A stretch of DNA of 64,000 nt from Microbacterium sp. T2.11-28 (lineage in GTDB: Bacteria; Actinomycetota; Actinomycetes; Actinomycetales; Microbacteriaceae). Location of the stretch: the NCBI RefSeq assembly GCF_950097975.1, contig NZ_CATNHF010000028.1, positions 1 through 64,000 on the forward strand, read 5' to 3'. Numbering within the stretch: the stretch's first letter is position 1; each line of letters opens with the position of its first letter. The notes beneath the pieces are model-generated. The model was not told the origin of the DNA. It saw only the letters and a program-made list of their open reading frames with translations, and did no database searches. Positions 1 through 8,058 of the stretch are shown in pieces. A program made the position numbers and the translations under genes.

Positions 1-38
1 GGAGGGGGTCGCGCGGGGCGGAGGGGGTCGCGCGGGCG
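1..38. repeat. Two near-identical 19-bp G-rich tandem units
   Basis: Positions 1-19 and 20-38 are two copies of a unit beginning GGAGGGGGTCGCGCGGG, just downstream of the pcp stop codon. The array runs off the window edge, so its full length and function cannot be judged. Confidence 0.6.
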
Positions 39-41
39 GGG

Positions 42-719
42 TCAGTGCAGGGTGCCGCCGGGGAGGACGTCCCGCGAGGACGCGCCCGGACGGGAGGCGT
101 CGGGCGTCGGAGCGTCCAGCGTCGTGCGGATCGCGCTCCGCACCGCCGCGGCGAGGTCGGCGGCGGGCAGCTCCGGTGCGCGCTCCCGGCCAGGGATCAC
201 CGGTGCCTGGCCGACGGCCCACGGCACGTGCAGGAAGCCCGCCGGGACCCCCGCGGGCACTGCGTCGAGGGCCGTGAAGAACACGTGGTTGCACACGAAC
301 GTCCCCGCCGTGTGCGACACCTCGGCGGGGATGCCGGCCGAGTGGATCGCGGCGGCGATCGCCTTGACGGGGAGCGTCGCGAAGGCGGCGGCCGGGGCGC
401 CGTCGATGCTCGGCTCGTCGATCGGCTGTGCCCCGGCGTTGTCGGGGATCCGCGCGTCGGCGAGGTTCACGGCGATCCGCTCGACTCCGACCGCCGCCCG
501 GCCCCCGGCGAGGCCGACGGCGATGACGACGTCGGGCCGGTGCACCTCGATGAGCGCCCGCAGACGCTCCGCCGCGCCGGTGAACGTCACCGGGAGCACC
601 TCGACGACGAGGGATTCGGGCCCCTCCCAGGTCTCGGCGACTGTCCGCACCGCATCGCCGCTCGGGTTGACGGCGTCGCCCCCGAAGGGCTCGAATCCGG
701 TGAGGAGGACCGTGGTCAT
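42..719 (-). CDS. pcp: Pyroglutamyl-peptidase I (C15 cysteine peptidase)
   Basis: Cytosolic peptidase that removes N-terminal pyroglutamate from peptides. The 225-residue product has the usual family length and begins with the LLTGFEPFGG signature. The catalytic triad sits at family positions: Glu80 in VGVERIAVN, Cys143 in GTFVCNHVF and His164 in GFLHVPW. It is the second gene of a minus-strand pair: its ATG overlaps the ribonuclease stop codon by 4 nt, so the two are probably translationally coupled. The family assignment is secure; the substrate in this organism is unknown. Confidence 0.93.
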   Translation of the reverse strand: MTTVLLTGFEPFGGDAVNPSGDAVRTVAETWEGPESLVVEVLPVTFTGAAERLRALIEVHRPDVVIAVGLAGGRAAVGVERIAVNLADARIPDNAGAQPIDEPSIDGAPAAAFATLPVKAIAAAIHSAGIPAEVSHTAGTFVCNHVFFTALDAVPAGVPAGFLHVPWAVGQAPVIPGRERAPELPAADLAAAVRSAIRTTLDAPTPDASRPGASSRDVLPGGTLH

Positions 720-2179
720 CGCTCCTCCTGCGAAGCCGTGGCGCCGACGAGGGAGAACTCGACGGCGCCCTCGGCGACGTCGGCCCGCGTGAGCCGCAGC
801 CGCACGACGCTGCCGGCGGCGGCGTCGGCCCCGGCCACCTTCGCGTCGACCGGCGGGTCCTGCAGCTGCACCCGCAGCCCGTCACCGCGGACGCTCAGCA
901 CGCTCGCGTCGAACTCCTGACCCTCCCGGCCGTGGAGGACCGCCGCCTCGACGCGGTCGAGCGCCCCCGCGGTGAGCTGGCTCGCGCGCTGTCCGCTGCG
1001 GCTCATCAGGCCCGGAAGCTCCGCGAGGCTCTCCCGCGCCCAGCCGGGGACGTCCCTGCCGTTCGCGAGCGCCTCGCACACCACGAGCGCCCAGCGGTCG
1101 ACGAGACGCCGCAGCGGCGCGGTCGTGTGCGCGTAGGGCGCCCCGATGGCCGCCTGCTCGGTCTCGTCGGGCAGCTCGCCGTCGAACGCCGCGTAGCCGG
1201 CGCCCCGGAACAGGCCCGCGGCGTACTCCTTGACCGCGCGAGCGGCGGGGGAGCGGTCGAGGCCGCGCAGGTACTCGCCGTAGGGGGTGCCGGGGTGCCA
1301 CGGCAGACCCAGAGCCGCCGTCTGCGCGCGGAACTCCTCGACGTCCTCGTCGGCGGCCGGCGGCATCGTGCGGAGGATCCCGACGCCGCCGCGGAGCATG
1401 ATCTCCGCCGCCGCCATGCCGGTCAGCAGCGACACGTGCGCGTTGTGATCCTCGAGCGGCACGCCTTCGCTGCGCTCGAGGCGGTAGCCGTCGCCCTCGG
1501 CGACGATGCGGGACTCCGGCAGATTCAGGCTCGCGCCGCCCCGCTCGCGCTCCCGTGCGGCGCGCTGCTCCCCGAACCACGGCATCGCGGCCAGGGAGGC
1601 GGGCGCGGAGCCGTCGTCGATCGCGCGCTGGGCCTCCTCGTAGCTCCACTGCCGCCGTGAGCGGACGATCGCCCGGGTCAGCGTGGTCTCGACGGGCCGC
1701 GCGCCCTCGTCGAGGACGAAGCGCCAGACGAACGCGCGACGGTCCTGCTCCGGGAGGAGCGAGGCTGCGTCCTCGCTGAGGACGCGTGGATGCAGCGGGA
1801 TGCGGCCGTCGGGCGCGTACATCGTCTGGCCCCGCCCGCGCGCCTCCACGTCGACCGTGCCGCCGGGAGCGACGTAGGCCGGGACGTCGGCGATCGCATA
1901 GTGCAGCACGCCGCCGCTCGGGGTGCGCTCCAGGTGGAGCGCCTGGTCGAGATCGGTCGACCCGGCGGGGTCGATGGTGAGGAAGGGGAGGTCGCGGAGG
2001 TCGGCCAGCCCGGCCTCGGCGGGGTCGGTCGGCACGTCGCCGGCGGCTGCCGCCGCTTCGCGCTCCACGTCGGGCGGGAAGGTCGCCACGAGCTCGAGGC
2101 TCGCGCGCAGCGCGGCGAGGGAGGCGGCCAGCTCTGCGCGGACCTCGGTCGGGACGAGTCGGGATCGGCGAGCGGGCAC
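716..2179 (-). CDS. RNB-domain 3'-5' exoribonuclease (RNase II family)
   Basis: Likely degrades single-stranded RNA from the 3' end. The 487-residue protein is shorter than E. coli RNase II. The RNB core starts near residue 60 and contains TIDPAGSTDLDQAL, the Asp-rich metal site, with Gln where many members have a fourth Asp. A short beta-rich C-terminal region may be an S1/OB-like RNA-binding segment. The start is supported by a TACACT box at 2187-2192 (minus strand), 7 nt upstream of the ATG, which would give a leaderless mRNA. It heads a two-gene unit with pcp and diverges from the acyltransferase at 2286. Confidence 0.85.
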   Translation of the reverse strand: MPARRSRLVPTEVRAELAASLAALRASLELVATFPPDVEREAAAAAGDVPTDPAEAGLADLRDLPFLTIDPAGSTDLDQALHLERTPSGGVLHYAIADVPAYVAPGGTVDVEARGRGQTMYAPDGRIPLHPRVLSEDAASLLPEQDRRAFVWRFVLDEGARPVETTLTRAIVRSRRQWSYEEAQRAIDDGSAPASLAAMPWFGEQRAARERERGGASLNLPESRIVAEGDGYRLERSEGVPLEDHNAHVSLLTGMAAAEIMLRGGVGILRTMPPAADEDVEEFRAQTAALGLPWHPGTPYGEYLRGLDRSPAARAVKEYAAGLFRGAGYAAFDGELPDETEQAAIGAPYAHTTAPLRRLVDRWALVVCEALANGRDVPGWARESLAELPGLMSRSGQRASQLTAGALDRVEAAVLHGREGQEFDASVLSVRGDGLRVQLQDPPVDAKVAGADAAAGSVVRLRLTRADVAEGAVEFSLVGATASQEER

Positions 2180-2210
2180 GCGCCCCAGTGTAGGTCGCGC
2201 GAGGGTCGTT

Positions 2211-2231
2211 TCGGGCCGGTAAAAGGCCCGA
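2211..2231. promoter_or_regulatory. Inverted repeat TCGGGCC-N7-GGCCCGA in a divergent promoter region
   Basis: A perfect 7-bp inverted repeat (arms 2211-2217 and 2225-2231, spacer GGTAAAA), preceded by GTT, lies between the divergent ribonuclease and acyltransferase genes. It overlaps the expected -35 position of the minus promoter. A closely similar sequence occurs at 14849-14868 upstream of the glycan operon, suggesting a shared regulator. Being between divergent starts, it is unlikely to be a terminator. Confidence 0.45.
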
Positions 2232-2285
2232 GAAGTTGCGTTTCGCCCCCTGTGGCGCGGCCCGCGACGCGGCTAGCGTCGCACC

Positions 2286-3359
2286 ATGTCGGACGAGGTC
2301 GGAACGCAGCGCGACACCGGGCGGATCGCCTGGATCGACGTCGCACGCGGCATCGCGATCACGCTCGTGGTCCTCTTCCACGCCGGGATGTTCGCGGTCC
2401 CGACCGGGCTTGCGCCGGCCTGGTGGACCGACCTCAATCTGGCGTTCGCCCTCCTGCGCATGCCGCTGTTCTTCCTGCTCGCCGGTGCCCTGGCGGTGGG
2501 GGCGCTCCGGCGCCCCTGGCGGGCGCTGTGGACGACGCGTCTGGCCGTGCTCGTCTGGGTGTTCGTGCTGTGGACGGTGCTGCGGTTCCTCTACTACCGC
2601 GTCATGCCCGAGCCGATCGAGCTGAACCAGTCGAGCTGGATCGACCTGGTGCTCTCGGTGGTCCGCCCGTCGAACGGGCTCTGGTTCCTCTTCGCCCTCG
2701 TCGTCTTCCTCGTGGTCACCAAGCTCGCGACCGGACCGGTGGCGCGCCTGGCCGCCCTGGGCGTGGCGACCCTGTGCTCGCTCGTCCTCCACTCCGGGTT
2801 CACGACCGGCAACGTCGCCTACGACGGCATCCTGCGCTACTACGTCTTCTTCCTCGTGGGCGTGATGTTCCGGGACCGCCTCCTGGCACTGGTCGAGCGG
2901 CTGACGCCCTGGGCCACCGCGGGGCTGTTCGCGGTCTTCGTGGCGGGGCTCGCACTCCGGTCCGTCACCGGGGTCGCGGTCGACGTCTCCACGGCGCTGC
3001 CGGTCGCGGCCGCAGGAGCGCTCGCCACGCTCGGGCTGGCGCGGATCATCGCCCCCGGCCGCCCGGGCCTCGCCGGCGCGCTCGGGCGCCCGTTCGCCCA
3101 CCTCGGCAGCCGCACCCTTCAGGTCTACGTCACCCATGTGCTCGTGCTGTCGGCGATCACCACCGCGCTCCAGGCCGCTGGGACGACGTCGCTGGCGACG
3201 GCGGTCGCGGCGCTCGCGCCCGTCCTGCCGCTCCTCATGGCCGGGCTCGCCGTCGCCGCGAGCCTCGTCATCGCCCGGGCGGCCGAGGCCCTCCCGGTGA
3301 CCCGGCTCCTGTACACCGCGCCGGGGTGGTTCGCCCGCAGCGCCGTGCGCGCCGGATGA
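2286..3359 (+). CDS. Acyltransferase-3 family membrane protein
   Basis: Predicted integral-membrane O-acyltransferase of the kind that acylates surface or extracellular sugars. The 357-residue protein starts with the family signature RIAWIDVARGIAITLVVLFH and has about ten hydrophobic segments. The ATG is 6 nt downstream of a TAGCGT box at 2274-2279, consistent with leaderless transcription. The glycan operon converges on it (stop at 3369), and its promoter region shares an inverted repeat with that operon. A role in modifying the same glycan is therefore plausible but inferred; the substrate cannot be read from sequence. Confidence 0.85.
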   Translation: MSDEVGTQRDTGRIAWIDVARGIAITLVVLFHAGMFAVPTGLAPAWWTDLNLAFALLRMPLFFLLAGALAVGALRRPWRALWTTRLAVLVWVFVLWTVLRFLYYRVMPEPIELNQSSWIDLVLSVVRPSNGLWFLFALVVFLVVTKLATGPVARLAALGVATLCSLVLHSGFTTGNVAYDGILRYYVFFLVGVMFRDRLLALVERLTPWATAGLFAVFVAGLALRSVTGVAVDVSTALPVAAAGALATLGLARIIAPGRPGLAGALGRPFAHLGSRTLQVYVTHVLVLSAITTALQAAGTTSLATAVAALAPVLPLLMAGLAVAASLVIARAAEALPVTRLLYTAPGWFARSAVRAG

Positions 3360-3368
3360 CCGCGGGGA

Positions 3369-4241
3369 TCAGCCGGCCGGTGTGAAGCGGATCCAGTCGA
3401 TCTTCATCTCGGCGACCTCCGGGGTGGTCTCGTCGGGGTCGCCCGGCCAGTTGCCGCCCACCGCCAGGGTGAACAGCATGTGCATCGGGAGGTCGAACAC
3501 CCACGCTCCGCCCTCGGGCATGTCGTCGGGGGTGACGGTCATGATGACCTCGTCGTCGATGGTCAGCTCGATGAGGCCCGGACCGCGGGTGACCCCGTAG
3601 ACGTGGTAGTCGTCCGACAGGAGGGCGTCGTGGCGGACGCCCTCCCCGATGGACCACTTCTTGGTGAACGTCACGGGACCGTGGACATGGTGGGAGCTGG
3701 TCGCGGTCGTCGACGGCGTCTCCACGATGTCGATCTCCCCGCTCCCGGGCCATCCCACGACGTCCACGGAATCGCCCTGCAGCCAGAAGGCGGGAAGGAG
3801 GCCCTGTCCTTCGGGCAGCTTGATCCTGGCCTCCAGCCGTCCCGCCTGGAACGAGAAGGAGCCCTTGGTCGTCAGGCGGCCCGACGTGATCGGGCTGCCG
3901 TCGCGCGGGATCGTGGCGGTGATGACGAGCGCGCCCTCCCCGTCCAGCGCGACGGCATCCGTGGTGTAGTCCTGCAGCTCCCCGTTGCCCCAGCCGCCGC
4001 CCCCGGTGTCCAGGGAGAAGACGGACGGATCCGGTGCGGACCCCGCGGGCCCGTCGAAGTCCTCGGACAGGGTGCGCGGCCCGTCGGCGAAGGCGAACGG
4101 GAGCAGCCAGGTCACCGCCGCGACCAGGAGGACGACCAGCACGATGGCGACGGCGATCAGCACCCGGATCGCGCGGGAGGTCCGCGGCGGGGGTGCGAGG
4201 GCTTCGGCGGCGGGGGCGGGGGGATGCAGGGTGGTGCTCAT
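3369..4241 (-). CDS. Membrane-anchored GH16 family glycoside hydrolase
   Basis: A 290-residue protein with a cytoplasmic N-terminus, one transmembrane segment near residues 24-45, and an extracytoplasmic GH16 beta-jelly-roll domain. The catalytic motif GEIDIVET (E-x-D-x-x-E, laminarinase type) is present, as are conserved Trp-rich sugar-binding positions such as GGNWPGDPD. GH16 enzymes cleave beta-1,3/1,4-glucans or galactans or act as transglycosylases. As the last gene of the glycan operon it may trim or release the polymer (inference). The open frame extends 66 codons upstream, but the ATG at 4241 forms an ATGA overlap with the preceding gene and matches the topology. Confidence 0.85.
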   Translation of the reverse strand: MSTTLHPPAPAAEALAPPPRTSRAIRVLIAVAIVLVVLLVAAVTWLLPFAFADGPRTLSEDFDGPAGSAPDPSVFSLDTGGGGWGNGELQDYTTDAVALDGEGALVITATIPRDGSPITSGRLTTKGSFSFQAGRLEARIKLPEGQGLLPAFWLQGDSVDVVGWPGSGEIDIVETPSTTATSSHHVHGPVTFTKKWSIGEGVRHDALLSDDYHVYGVTRGPGLIELTIDDEVIMTVTPDDMPEGGAWVFDLPMHMLFTLAVGGNWPGDPDETTPEVAEMKIDWIRFTPAG

Positions 4242-5500
4242 CGGGGCAGCAGCTCCAGGGGATCGGCGCAGAGCCGCTCGGCGGCGGCCGCCACGCGCTC
4301 GGCGGGGAACAGGGTCGAATCGAAGCTGACGGAGACGCCGAAGCGGCCGCGCAGCACACTGGTGAGGGCGGTGATCCCGTTGCGCGAGGCGGGGTCGACC
4401 GACACGGCGACGGCGGCCGGGCGCCCGTCGCCGGCCCACGGCAGGGTCTCGAGGGCGCGCAGGAACCCCATGTCGCTCACGATCGGCACGGCCGTCGACG
4501 GGACGGACGGCGCCTCCCGCGGCGCCGGGCGCCCCGGCATCCGTGCCGAGGCGAGCGCGGCGAGCGGCCGGCCGGCGTGCAGGTCGCGGGTGAGCGCGGC
4601 ACCGGCGAGATCGACGCCCCGGGCGAGGTCGACGGGGTGGCCGGTGACGAAGTTGCCGAGCGTCGCACGGCCGGAGGGCAGATAGCGCCGCAGGTCCACG
4701 AGCACCACGCCGGTGTCGTCGGCGGCGACCCCCTCGGCGAGCAGGGCGGCGCGGAAGGCGGCGAGCAGCGCGACCGTGGGCGGCACCCGCGGCGTGCGGA
4801 GCCGGCTCCAGGCGGCCAGGGCGTGATGGGCCTCGCGCGGCATGGCGGCCGTGTGCAGATCGAGCGAGCCGCGCGCCGCCGGGACGTGCGCGACCCCGTA
4901 GCGGTAGGGCGGCGGCGTGGTCACGATCTTGTCGCGCACGATCCGCGCGACGCGCGACGGGTGGCGGCCGAACGTCGAGGCCAGTGCGGCGGGGAGCGGA
5001 TCGCGGTCGACGGCGCTCGTGAAGACCCGCGGCATCGGCGCGTCGGCGAACAGCGCCGCCACGGCCATGACGGCGAAGAATCCGTCTCCGATGCGGTGAT
5101 CGACGTGCACGGCGATGCGATCGTCGCCGAGGAAGACCGTCAGGGGCGACGACGGGTCGGCATGCTCACGCAGGCGCGGGAGTCCCGCCTCGGTGCCGCA
5201 CGCGGCGGGAAGCTCCCGCACCGCGCGCTCGGCCCGCTCATCGACGGTCGACGGGTCGTAGGCCCATCGCTCCCCGGTGAAGGCGCGCCCGGCGCGCGCG
5301 GCGGCCCCCAGGGCGAACAGGGCGCGCACGCGGTCGACGACCTCGCGGCGGGGCGGCACGCGCAGCGGCTGCAGGAGCACGGCGATCCGCGTCCGCGCCG
5401 ACATGCGGTCCGCCGTCCGCACCCGACCGGCCGCGGGCGAGGCGCCGGCCCCGCCGGGGCGCAGATCCGACGGGGGAGCGAGGGCGAGGGTGCGGGACAT
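4238..5500 (-). CDS. CAT/condensation-superfamily acyltransferase-like protein
   Basis: A 420-residue protein without signal peptide or clear membrane segments. The sequence HVDHRIGDGFFAV contains the H-x3-D-G catalytic motif of the acyl-CoA-dependent superfamily (chloramphenicol acetyltransferase, PapA, WS/DGAT, NRPS condensation domains), and a downstream stretch NFVTGHPVDL resembles the bridge region of these folds. It lies between the pyruvyl transferase and GH16 genes, so it probably acylates a glycan or glycolipid intermediate on the cytoplasmic side. Donor and acceptor are unknown. Another Met lies near residue 33, but the first ATG, 3 nt after the previous stop, fits the operon spacing. 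Confidence 0.65.
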   Translation of the reverse strand: MSRTLALAPPSDLRPGGAGASPAAGRVRTADRMSARTRIAVLLQPLRVPPRREVVDRVRALFALGAAARAGRAFTGERWAYDPSTVDERAERAVRELPAACGTEAGLPRLREHADPSSPLTVFLGDDRIAVHVDHRIGDGFFAVMAVAALFADAPMPRVFTSAVDRDPLPAALASTFGRHPSRVARIVRDKIVTTPPPYRYGVAHVPAARGSLDLHTAAMPREAHHALAAWSRLRTPRVPPTVALLAAFRAALLAEGVAADDTGVVLVDLRRYLPSGRATLGNFVTGHPVDLARGVDLAGAALTRDLHAGRPLAALASARMPGRPAPREAPSVPSTAVPIVSDMGFLRALETLPWAGDGRPAAVAVSVDPASRNGITALTSVLRGRFGVSVSFDSTLFPAERVAAAAERLCADPLELLPR

Positions 5501-5503
5501 GGG

Positions 5504-6475
5504 TCAGTGCACCGCCTCGCGCGCTGCGGAGAGGTCGGAGACCAGCTGCAGCGGCGCGTCGAGGTCGGTCATCCAGGTGTCGACGTAGCTGCTGAGCTTG
5601 CCGTTCGCGTTGTCGATGGCGATCACCCGCCTGCCCATCTGCAGGGCGAGGAGCATCGCGTGCAGGCGATCGGTGACGATCGTCTCGCCGGCGCTCAGCA
5701 GCGCGATGCCGGTCTCGAGCCGGGTCTCGGCGTCGGCGAACCACCGCGCCGTCGTCCGGTTCGTGCGGCGGGTGAGGGCCCCCTCGCGGACGATGCGGGT
5801 GAGACGGCGGCGGGCGCGGTCGCCGAGCGTCATCGCGGGCCAGTCGACGCTGTCCGCGGCGGCATCGCTGTGCGGGCCGCCTCCCGGGCCGGCGCGCCCG
5901 ACCAGGGCGCTCTCGGCATCGCGACGGAGCACGAACAGCAGGTCCTGCACCGGCGCGGGCGCGTCCAGCGCGCCGAGCATGTGGACGCTGTCGGGTGCCA
6001 GGAAGGCTCCCGGCACCGAGGGTGCGACGGTCGCGAGCGAGGTGCGGTCGCGTACGGCGAGGCGCAGTGCGGTGCGCGTGGCCATGCGCCGGCGGAACTG
6101 GTCGTGATCGTCGGCGCTCGCGAAATGCACGGACTGCGGCTCCTGGATGAGCAGCGTGTCCTCCCGCAGGTGCTCGGCGAGACGGTAGCGGTGCGCGGAG
6201 TGCTGCGGGTAGAGCCCGCCGAAGTTGCCGCCGCCCTGGATGGCCACGGGGATCGTCGAGGAGTGGACGCGGTCGTCGATCGTCATCCACGAGTGGGTCG
6301 CCGCGACGCGGATGCCCGCACGGCGCCAGAACTCCGCCTGGCCGAGCGCGATGAGGGAGTCGCCGATGTTCTCGTAATCGGGGAAGTCGGTGAGGATGAG
6401 CTCGTCCACCCCCTCGTGCAGACGGGCGAGGGCGTCGAAGGAGGCCTGCTGCATCCGCTCGATGTAGGCGGTCAT
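5504..6475 (-). CDS. Polysaccharide pyruvyl transferase family protein
   Basis: Predicted to transfer pyruvate from PEP to a sugar to form a ketal, giving the surface glycan negative charge. The 323-residue protein has family hallmarks: an N-terminal ENIGDSLIALG segment, IQGGGNFGG, and a C-terminal TDRLHAMLLALQMGRRVIAIDN segment holding the conserved Asp-Arg-His. The start at 6475 overlaps the flippase stop by 4 nt; a much longer open frame upstream is only out-of-frame shadow of the flippase. It lies mid-operon with glycosyltransferases and flippases, which fits surface-polysaccharide decoration. Confidence 0.85.
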   Translation of the reverse strand: MTAYIERMQQASFDALARLHEGVDELILTDFPDYENIGDSLIALGQAEFWRRAGIRVAATHSWMTIDDRVHSSTIPVAIQGGGNFGGLYPQHSAHRYRLAEHLREDTLLIQEPQSVHFASADDHDQFRRRMATRTALRLAVRDRTSLATVAPSVPGAFLAPDSVHMLGALDAPAPVQDLLFVLRRDAESALVGRAGPGGGPHSDAAADSVDWPAMTLGDRARRRLTRIVREGALTRRTNRTTARWFADAETRLETGIALLSAGETIVTDRLHAMLLALQMGRRVIAIDNANGKLSSYVDTWMTDLDAPLQLVSDLSAAREAVH

Positions 6476-8058
6476 CGCGCGTTCTCCCGTCGTTCGGTCG
6501 CGCCGCGGCGCGTCAGGCGGCTGAGCGCCCGTCGTGCCGGGGCGTCGGTCATGAGGTAGACGCCTCCCAGGGCGAGCGCCCACGCGAGGCTCAGGAGCGC
6601 GGCTCCGGCGAGGTCCGGCCGCAGCAGCGCCGCGGCCGCGCTCAGGGCGGCGGCGAAGGGGAGGGCCGGAAGGAGCGGTCGCAGCAGGCACTGCACCATG
6701 AAGTCGCGGCCTCGGGCGCCCACCCGGCGCAGCACGACGGCGACGTACACCGGCTCCAGCAGAACGATCGGCAGGACGATGCCGAGGGCGATCCCCGGCA
6801 GCCCCAGCGCCGATCCGAGCACGAAGGCGAGCGCGGTGCCGGTCACCGCCCACACGGCATGCAGGATCGCGTACGGCCGCACCCGGCCCTGCGCGATAAG
6901 GATCGGCATCGCCAGCAGGTGGTTGTTGTTGGCGAACAGCGACAGGATCAGGATCTGGGCGACCAGCGCGGCTGGGGCACCGTCCGCCCCGATCCAGCTC
7001 GCCATCACGACCGGCATGAACAGCACCGCCGGCACGAGGACGATCGTCATCAGCATGTTCGCGTAGCGGGTGCCCGTGAGGTACAGCGTCCGGTGCGCGT
7101 CGGCGCCGCCGGTGCGTTCCTGCATCGCGGCCATCGGCAGGAGGGCCGTCGACAGCGACGAGGTGACCTCCTTGACGACGAGGTACATCCGCTGCCCCGC
7201 CGTGAACAGCGCCGTGAAGGCGAGCGGCAGCAGCACGGCGGTCAGCACGCCGCCGATCTGGGTGACGACCACCGCGGAGAGCCCGATCACCATCAGCTGC
7301 GCGCTCATGGCGAACAGCTCGCGGAACGTCGACCAGCGGAAGTCGGCGACGCGCACCGTCAGAGCGGGCGCGCGCCGGCGGCGCAGCCACAGCGCCAGGC
7401 CGCCCAGCACGAGCGTCGCGGTGAGATCGGCGACGGCGACGGCGACGATGCCCCATCCCAGCGCGCAGACCGCGAGGGTCAGCACGACGCGCACGATCGC
7501 CTGGACGATCATCGCGACGTTGACGTCGTCGATCCGTCCGACGCCGGCGAGGACCTGCCGGGCGGGCGAGAGGGCGAGGAGGAGGAACACGTTCGCACTG
7601 CCGAGCACCACGAGCACCCACGCCGTGTCGTGCAGCGACGGCGGCACCGCTGCGGCGCCGATCGTGAGGGTGAGGGAGATCGCGACCGCCGCTCCCATGA
7701 CCAGCGCGGCGACGAGGTAGAACCCCGCGCTCGCCGCGGCGATCCGCCGCATGCGCTCCGCGTCGCCGGCGGGATGCGCATGGGCGATGAAGCGCGTCGT
7801 GGCGTCGCCGATCCCGAGGTCCTGCTGGAAGATCGCGCCGAGCGCCACCGTGAGCGCGTACAGGCCGTACGCGTCCGGCCCGACCGCCTGCAGCACCACC
7901 GGCAGCAGGGCGACGTAGGCGACGAGGGTGGCGGCGCGCGCGCCGTAGGTGGTGGCGATGGCCCGCGCCGCGGACGCCGGCGCCCGGTGCGGCCGCTCAG
8001 GGGTGACCGGCGCGGGCGTGGTCGGCGCCGCCGGGGCGAGGGGTGCCGTCGCGCTCAT
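6472..8058 (-). CDS. Polysaccharide flippase (Wzx/MATE-like), second copy
   Basis: A 528-residue polytopic membrane protein with about 12-14 hydrophobic segments, starting with a 30-residue Ala/Pro-rich cytoplasmic tail. The organisation and motifs such as GPDAYGLYALTVALGAIFQQD match oligosaccharide flippases that move lipid-linked glycans across the membrane. Its start overlaps the upstream stop by 4 nt, as does its own stop with the pyruvyl transferase. It is one of two flippase-like genes in the operon; the two proteins are not close copies, so they may carry different substrates or one may be a scaffold. Confidence 0.82.
   Translation of the reverse strand: MSATAPLAPAAPTTPAPVTPERPHRAPASAARAIATTYGARAATLVAYVALLPVVLQAVGPDAYGLYALTVALGAIFQQDLGIGDATTRFIAHAHPAGDAERMRRIAAASAGFYLVAALVMGAAVAISLTLTIGAAAVPPSLHDTAWVLVVLGSANVFLLLALSPARQVLAGVGRIDDVNVAMIVQAIVRVVLTLAVCALGWGIVAVAVADLTATLVLGGLALWLRRRRAPALTVRVADFRWSTFRELFAMSAQLMVIGLSAVVVTQIGGVLTAVLLPLAFTALFTAGQRMYLVVKEVTSSLSTALLPMAAMQERTGGADAHRTLYLTGTRYANMLMTIVLVPAVLFMPVVMASWIGADGAPAALVAQILILSLFANNNHLLAMPILIAQGRVRPYAILHAVWAVTGTALAFVLGSALGLPGIALGIVLPIVLLEPVYVAVVLRRVGARGRDFMVQCLLRPLLPALPFAAALSAAAALLRPDLAGAALLSLAWALALGGVYLMTDAPARRALSRLTRRGATERRENAR

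Noticed and set aside
882..3137. A 751-codon minus-strand frame spanning the ribonuclease and acyltransferase genes
   Set aside because: It crosses two real genes and their divergent promoter region and consists of Arg/Ala/Asp-rich low-complexity sequence.
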